From contig JAFZZY010000056.1 of the NCBI GenBank assembly GCA_017615545.1, positions 40,289 through 104,288 on the forward strand: a DNA stretch of 64,000 nt, read 5' to 3'. The position numbers were made by a program, and so were the translations under genes. The notes under the pieces were generated by a model. The model was not told where the DNA came from and made no database searches. It worked only from the letters and a program-made list of their open reading frames with translations. The stretch comes from Lachnospiraceae bacterium. Lineage in GTDB: Bacteria; Bacillota; Clostridia; Lachnospirales; Lachnospiraceae. Shown here in pieces: positions 61,959 to 64,000 of this stretch. Position 1 is the first letter of the stretch. Each line of letters starts with the position of its first letter.

Positions 61959-63176
61959 ATGAGTAATGCATGCAGTTTAGAAGCAAATAGAGCTAAGAAA
62001 GTTCCGGTAAGGATTCCGGAGGAAGAAGCCGATCGTTTGGCAGCGGAGCGCGGCGTACGCGTTCGTCCGAACGAGACGCTGGAAGAGATCGACGAGAGAG
62101 GCGTCTTCGTAAGACAGCCCAACGCATTCATCACCCCATTCGGTGAGAAGGACGGCGAGTTAAAGGCTGAAGCGAACCGCTTTAAGATCTTCTGGGCACA
62201 CGGATGTCATTGGTCCAACCGCCCGGTGATCGTCAGAGATATCCTCGGACTTGAGGATGCGATCGATGACCTGGCTACGTCCGGTATCGGAAAGTACGGC
62301 CACGGTTTCACCGATCAGAAGGATTACAAAGATCCGTCCACCGGCGCCGTTTTCCTTTCCGAGTTTTATGAAAACGCAAGACCCGGTTTCACGGGAAGGG
62401 CCACGACGCCGACGCTGGTGGATGTGATCGAGAAGAAGGCGGTCAATAACGACTACCATCGCCTGACGAACTACATCGAGGTGCAGTTCCGTAAGTTCCA
62501 GAAGACAGACATTGACCTCTATCCGAAGGCCTACCGCAAGGAGATCGATGAGTTCAATGACTGGCTGTTCCCGACCATCAACAACGCGCACTATCGTATG
62601 CACTTCTGCCTGTCCTGGGTCGCTTACGATGAAGCTTACCAGGATTTCAACGAGGCGCTCGAGAAGATCGACCAGAGACTGGCGACGAACCGTTTCCTGT
62701 TCGGCGACTACATCACCGACGCCGATGTCCGCCTGTATGTGACCCTGGTGCGCTGGGAGACTTACTACTATCACAATGTCGGCCCTCTGAAGAAGAGGAT
62801 CGCCGAATACGAGAATATCTGGGGCTACGTGAAGGACCTCTTCGCGATCCCGCAGTTTAAGAAGTACACCTTCTTCGAGTTCCCGAAGAACGAGTTTAAG
62901 GGACACAGAGGCTGGAACGGTTCCTTCCTGGAGCGCATCGCTTCCCAGGTACCGTGGGAGGAGCTTTGGAAGACGGACGGCGAGAGAGCGAAGCTTTCCT
63001 CCGACCCGGATGTATTCCTTCACACGGACGTCACGCCTGAGGAATATCAGAGCGAGATTTCCGTATCCAAATGGAACAACGCTTCCTGGGATGATCGTCA
63101 GCCCCGGAATGTATCGATCTCGGTCGATCCGTCGATCAACCCGCTGAAGGATCTGCTTAAGAATAAGAAGGCCTGA
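61959..63176 (+). CDS. Glutathionyl-hydroquinone-reductase-like glutathione transferase (YqjG/ECM4 family)
   Basis: A 405-residue protein with an N-terminal thioredoxin fold and a C-terminal all-helical domain. The active-site region reads AHGCHWSNR (Cys83), where typical members have CPWAHR, so the catalytic cysteine is kept but its neighbours are changed. Later motifs DWLFPTINNAHYRMHFC and RFLFGDYITDADVRLYVTLVR are family-typical. Most Clostridia lack glutathione, so another thiol may be used. AAAGGAG before the start. Confidence 0.85.
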   Translation: MSNACSLEANRAKKVPVRIPEEEADRLAAERGVRVRPNETLEEIDERGVFVRQPNAFITPFGEKDGELKAEANRFKIFWAHGCHWSNRPVIVRDILGLEDAIDDLATSGIGKYGHGFTDQKDYKDPSTGAVFLSEFYENARPGFTGRATTPTLVDVIEKKAVNNDYHRLTNYIEVQFRKFQKTDIDLYPKAYRKEIDEFNDWLFPTINNAHYRMHFCLSWVAYDEAYQDFNEALEKIDQRLATNRFLFGDYITDADVRLYVTLVRWETYYYHNVGPLKKRIAEYENIWGYVKDLFAIPQFKKYTFFEFPKNEFKGHRGWNGSFLERIASQVPWEELWKTDGERAKLSSDPDVFLHTDVTPEEYQSEISVSKWNNASWDDRQPRNVSISVDPSINPLKDLLKNKKA

Positions 63177-63216
63177 ACCAAGACTATATAACATATGAAA
63201 AGAGGAGAAACTATTA

Positions 63217-64000
63217 TGAAAAAGGAATTTAGAAAGATCGTATATGCAGCACTTCTGATCGTCGCAGCTCTGGGACTCACAGCTTGCGGTAAGAAGGTAG
63301 AAGCCGGAAAGAAAGTGATAAAGATCGAAACGAAGGGCTCGCCGGCACCGTTTATCGTGACGGAAGACTCCGCAGACGCAGCCATTTACACCACAAAGGA
63401 CAATGTTTATCTCAGCGGCTATGACGTAGCAGTCCTGGTCGAACTGTTCAAACTGCCGGAATTTGCCGATTATGAACTCGACCTCTCCGTGAATTCCAAT
63501 GCACTCGTAAATGCACAGCAGGGTGTGATCGACGCTACGATCAACAACTGGAGCTACAACAAGGAGCGCGCAGAGTCCTATCTGTTCTCCTTCCCGTACA
63601 CTAAGTCGAGATACACCATCACATCAGCCGCAGGAACATCCATCTCTTCTTTTGAAGAATTGGCCGAATCCGGTCTGAAGATCTACGGTGGCGCCGGCGG
63701 CAACACGACGAACGCGATCGAGCGTTGGAACGAAGCCAGAAAAGACGGCGAGAAGAAGATCAACCTGGAGTATACATCCGCGGATATCACCGTGCAGCTG
63801 CAGGAGGCGATCGATGGCAAGGTAGCGCTCATCCACGACCAGCCGGTCATCCTGAAGTATAAGACGGCCTACCCGACACAGTTTGAGAGCCTGAACATCA
63901 CCGTTCTGTCCGATGAGGAGACGGCGACCAACATCACGGCAAACAACACATCCCACATTCTCTTCGGTAAGACCGGAAAGAATTCCAAAGAGTACCAGAA
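63217..64000 (+). CDS. Amino-acid ABC transporter solute-binding lipoprotein (cut by window edge)
   Basis: 261 residues are visible. The lipobox is LGLTACG (Cys24). The fold is that of family 3 solute-binding proteins (YDVAVLVELFKLPEF, NSNALVNAQQGVIDATINNWSYNKERAESYLFSFPYT, the terminal domain-swap region). Cystine or another amino acid is the probable ligand, from its place after the Met/Cys leader and the transferase gene. The permease and ATPase should follow outside the window. AGAGGAG before ATG 63217. Confidence 0.82.

Overview
The window spans the replication origin of a low-to-mid GC Gram-positive anaerobe, most likely class Clostridia and probably Lachnospiraceae. I infer this from the gene order jag-yidC-yidD-rnpA-rpmH / oriC / dnaA-dnaN-yaaA-recF-gyrB-gyrA, from mnmE-mnmG-rsmG-parA-parB to the left of it, from strong AGGAGG ribosome sites, and from a clostridial-type Tad pilus locus. 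Oxygen-sensitive functions (a NrdG-type activase, a two-subunit Fe-S fumarase) fit an anaerobe. Most genes left of about 47.3 kb point left and most genes right of 47.4 kb point right, as expected when replication starts there.

Layout. 1-6.2 kb: cut cardiolipin synthase, a membrane protein, TSCPD protein, murG, HIT protein, an oxidoreductase and a rhomboid protease. 6.3-6.9 kb: a hicAB toxin-antitoxin pair with a palindromic operator over its own promoter. 7.0-17.2 kb: one leftward Tad/Flp pilus operon (tadZ-tadA-tadB-tadC-flp-DUF5702-TadE/G-prepilin peptidase-TadE-FHA), with a heavily folded spacer in front of the pilin gene. 17.4-19.7 kb: three related lipoproteins, one of which looks like a fusion of the other two. 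19.8-23.2 kb: DAHP synthase and an aconitase-like hydratase. 23.4-26.7 kb: a DUF4236 protein and a BlaI/BlaR1-like pair with a large perfect operator. 26.8-32.5 kb: nrdG, tRNA deaminase, rsmA, tatD, metG and a CYTH protein, with an inverted pair of REP-like repeats. 32.6-36.9 kb: DUF885 lipoprotein, DUF4446, parB and parA. 37.0-37.6 kb: six parS sites. 37.6-42.5 kb: rsmG, an AraC regulator, mnmG and mnmE. 42.8-43.7 kb: a 17-copy, 52-bp tandem hairpin array. 43.8-44.1 kb: a gene-free segment between two inverted terminators. 44.1-57.6 kb: the origin block, with two fumarase genes behind gyrA. 57.7-61.6 kb: tRNA-Ser(GCT), a TIM-barrel protein, a TspO homologue and three unknown membrane proteins. 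61.7-64.0 kb: a Met/Cys-rich leader peptide with a terminator hairpin, a glutathionyl-hydroquinone-reductase-like protein and the start of a solute-binding lipoprotein.

The most unusual items are the 52-bp hairpin array close to oriC, the folded spacer in the Tad operon, REP-like repeats that supply stop codons, the AraC gene inside the mnmG-rsmG cluster, the lipoprotein fusion, and the leader peptide before the transferase/solute-binding genes. No rRNA, insertion sequence, prophage or CRISPR array was found. All family names rest on reading protein sequence by eye; no database search was run.
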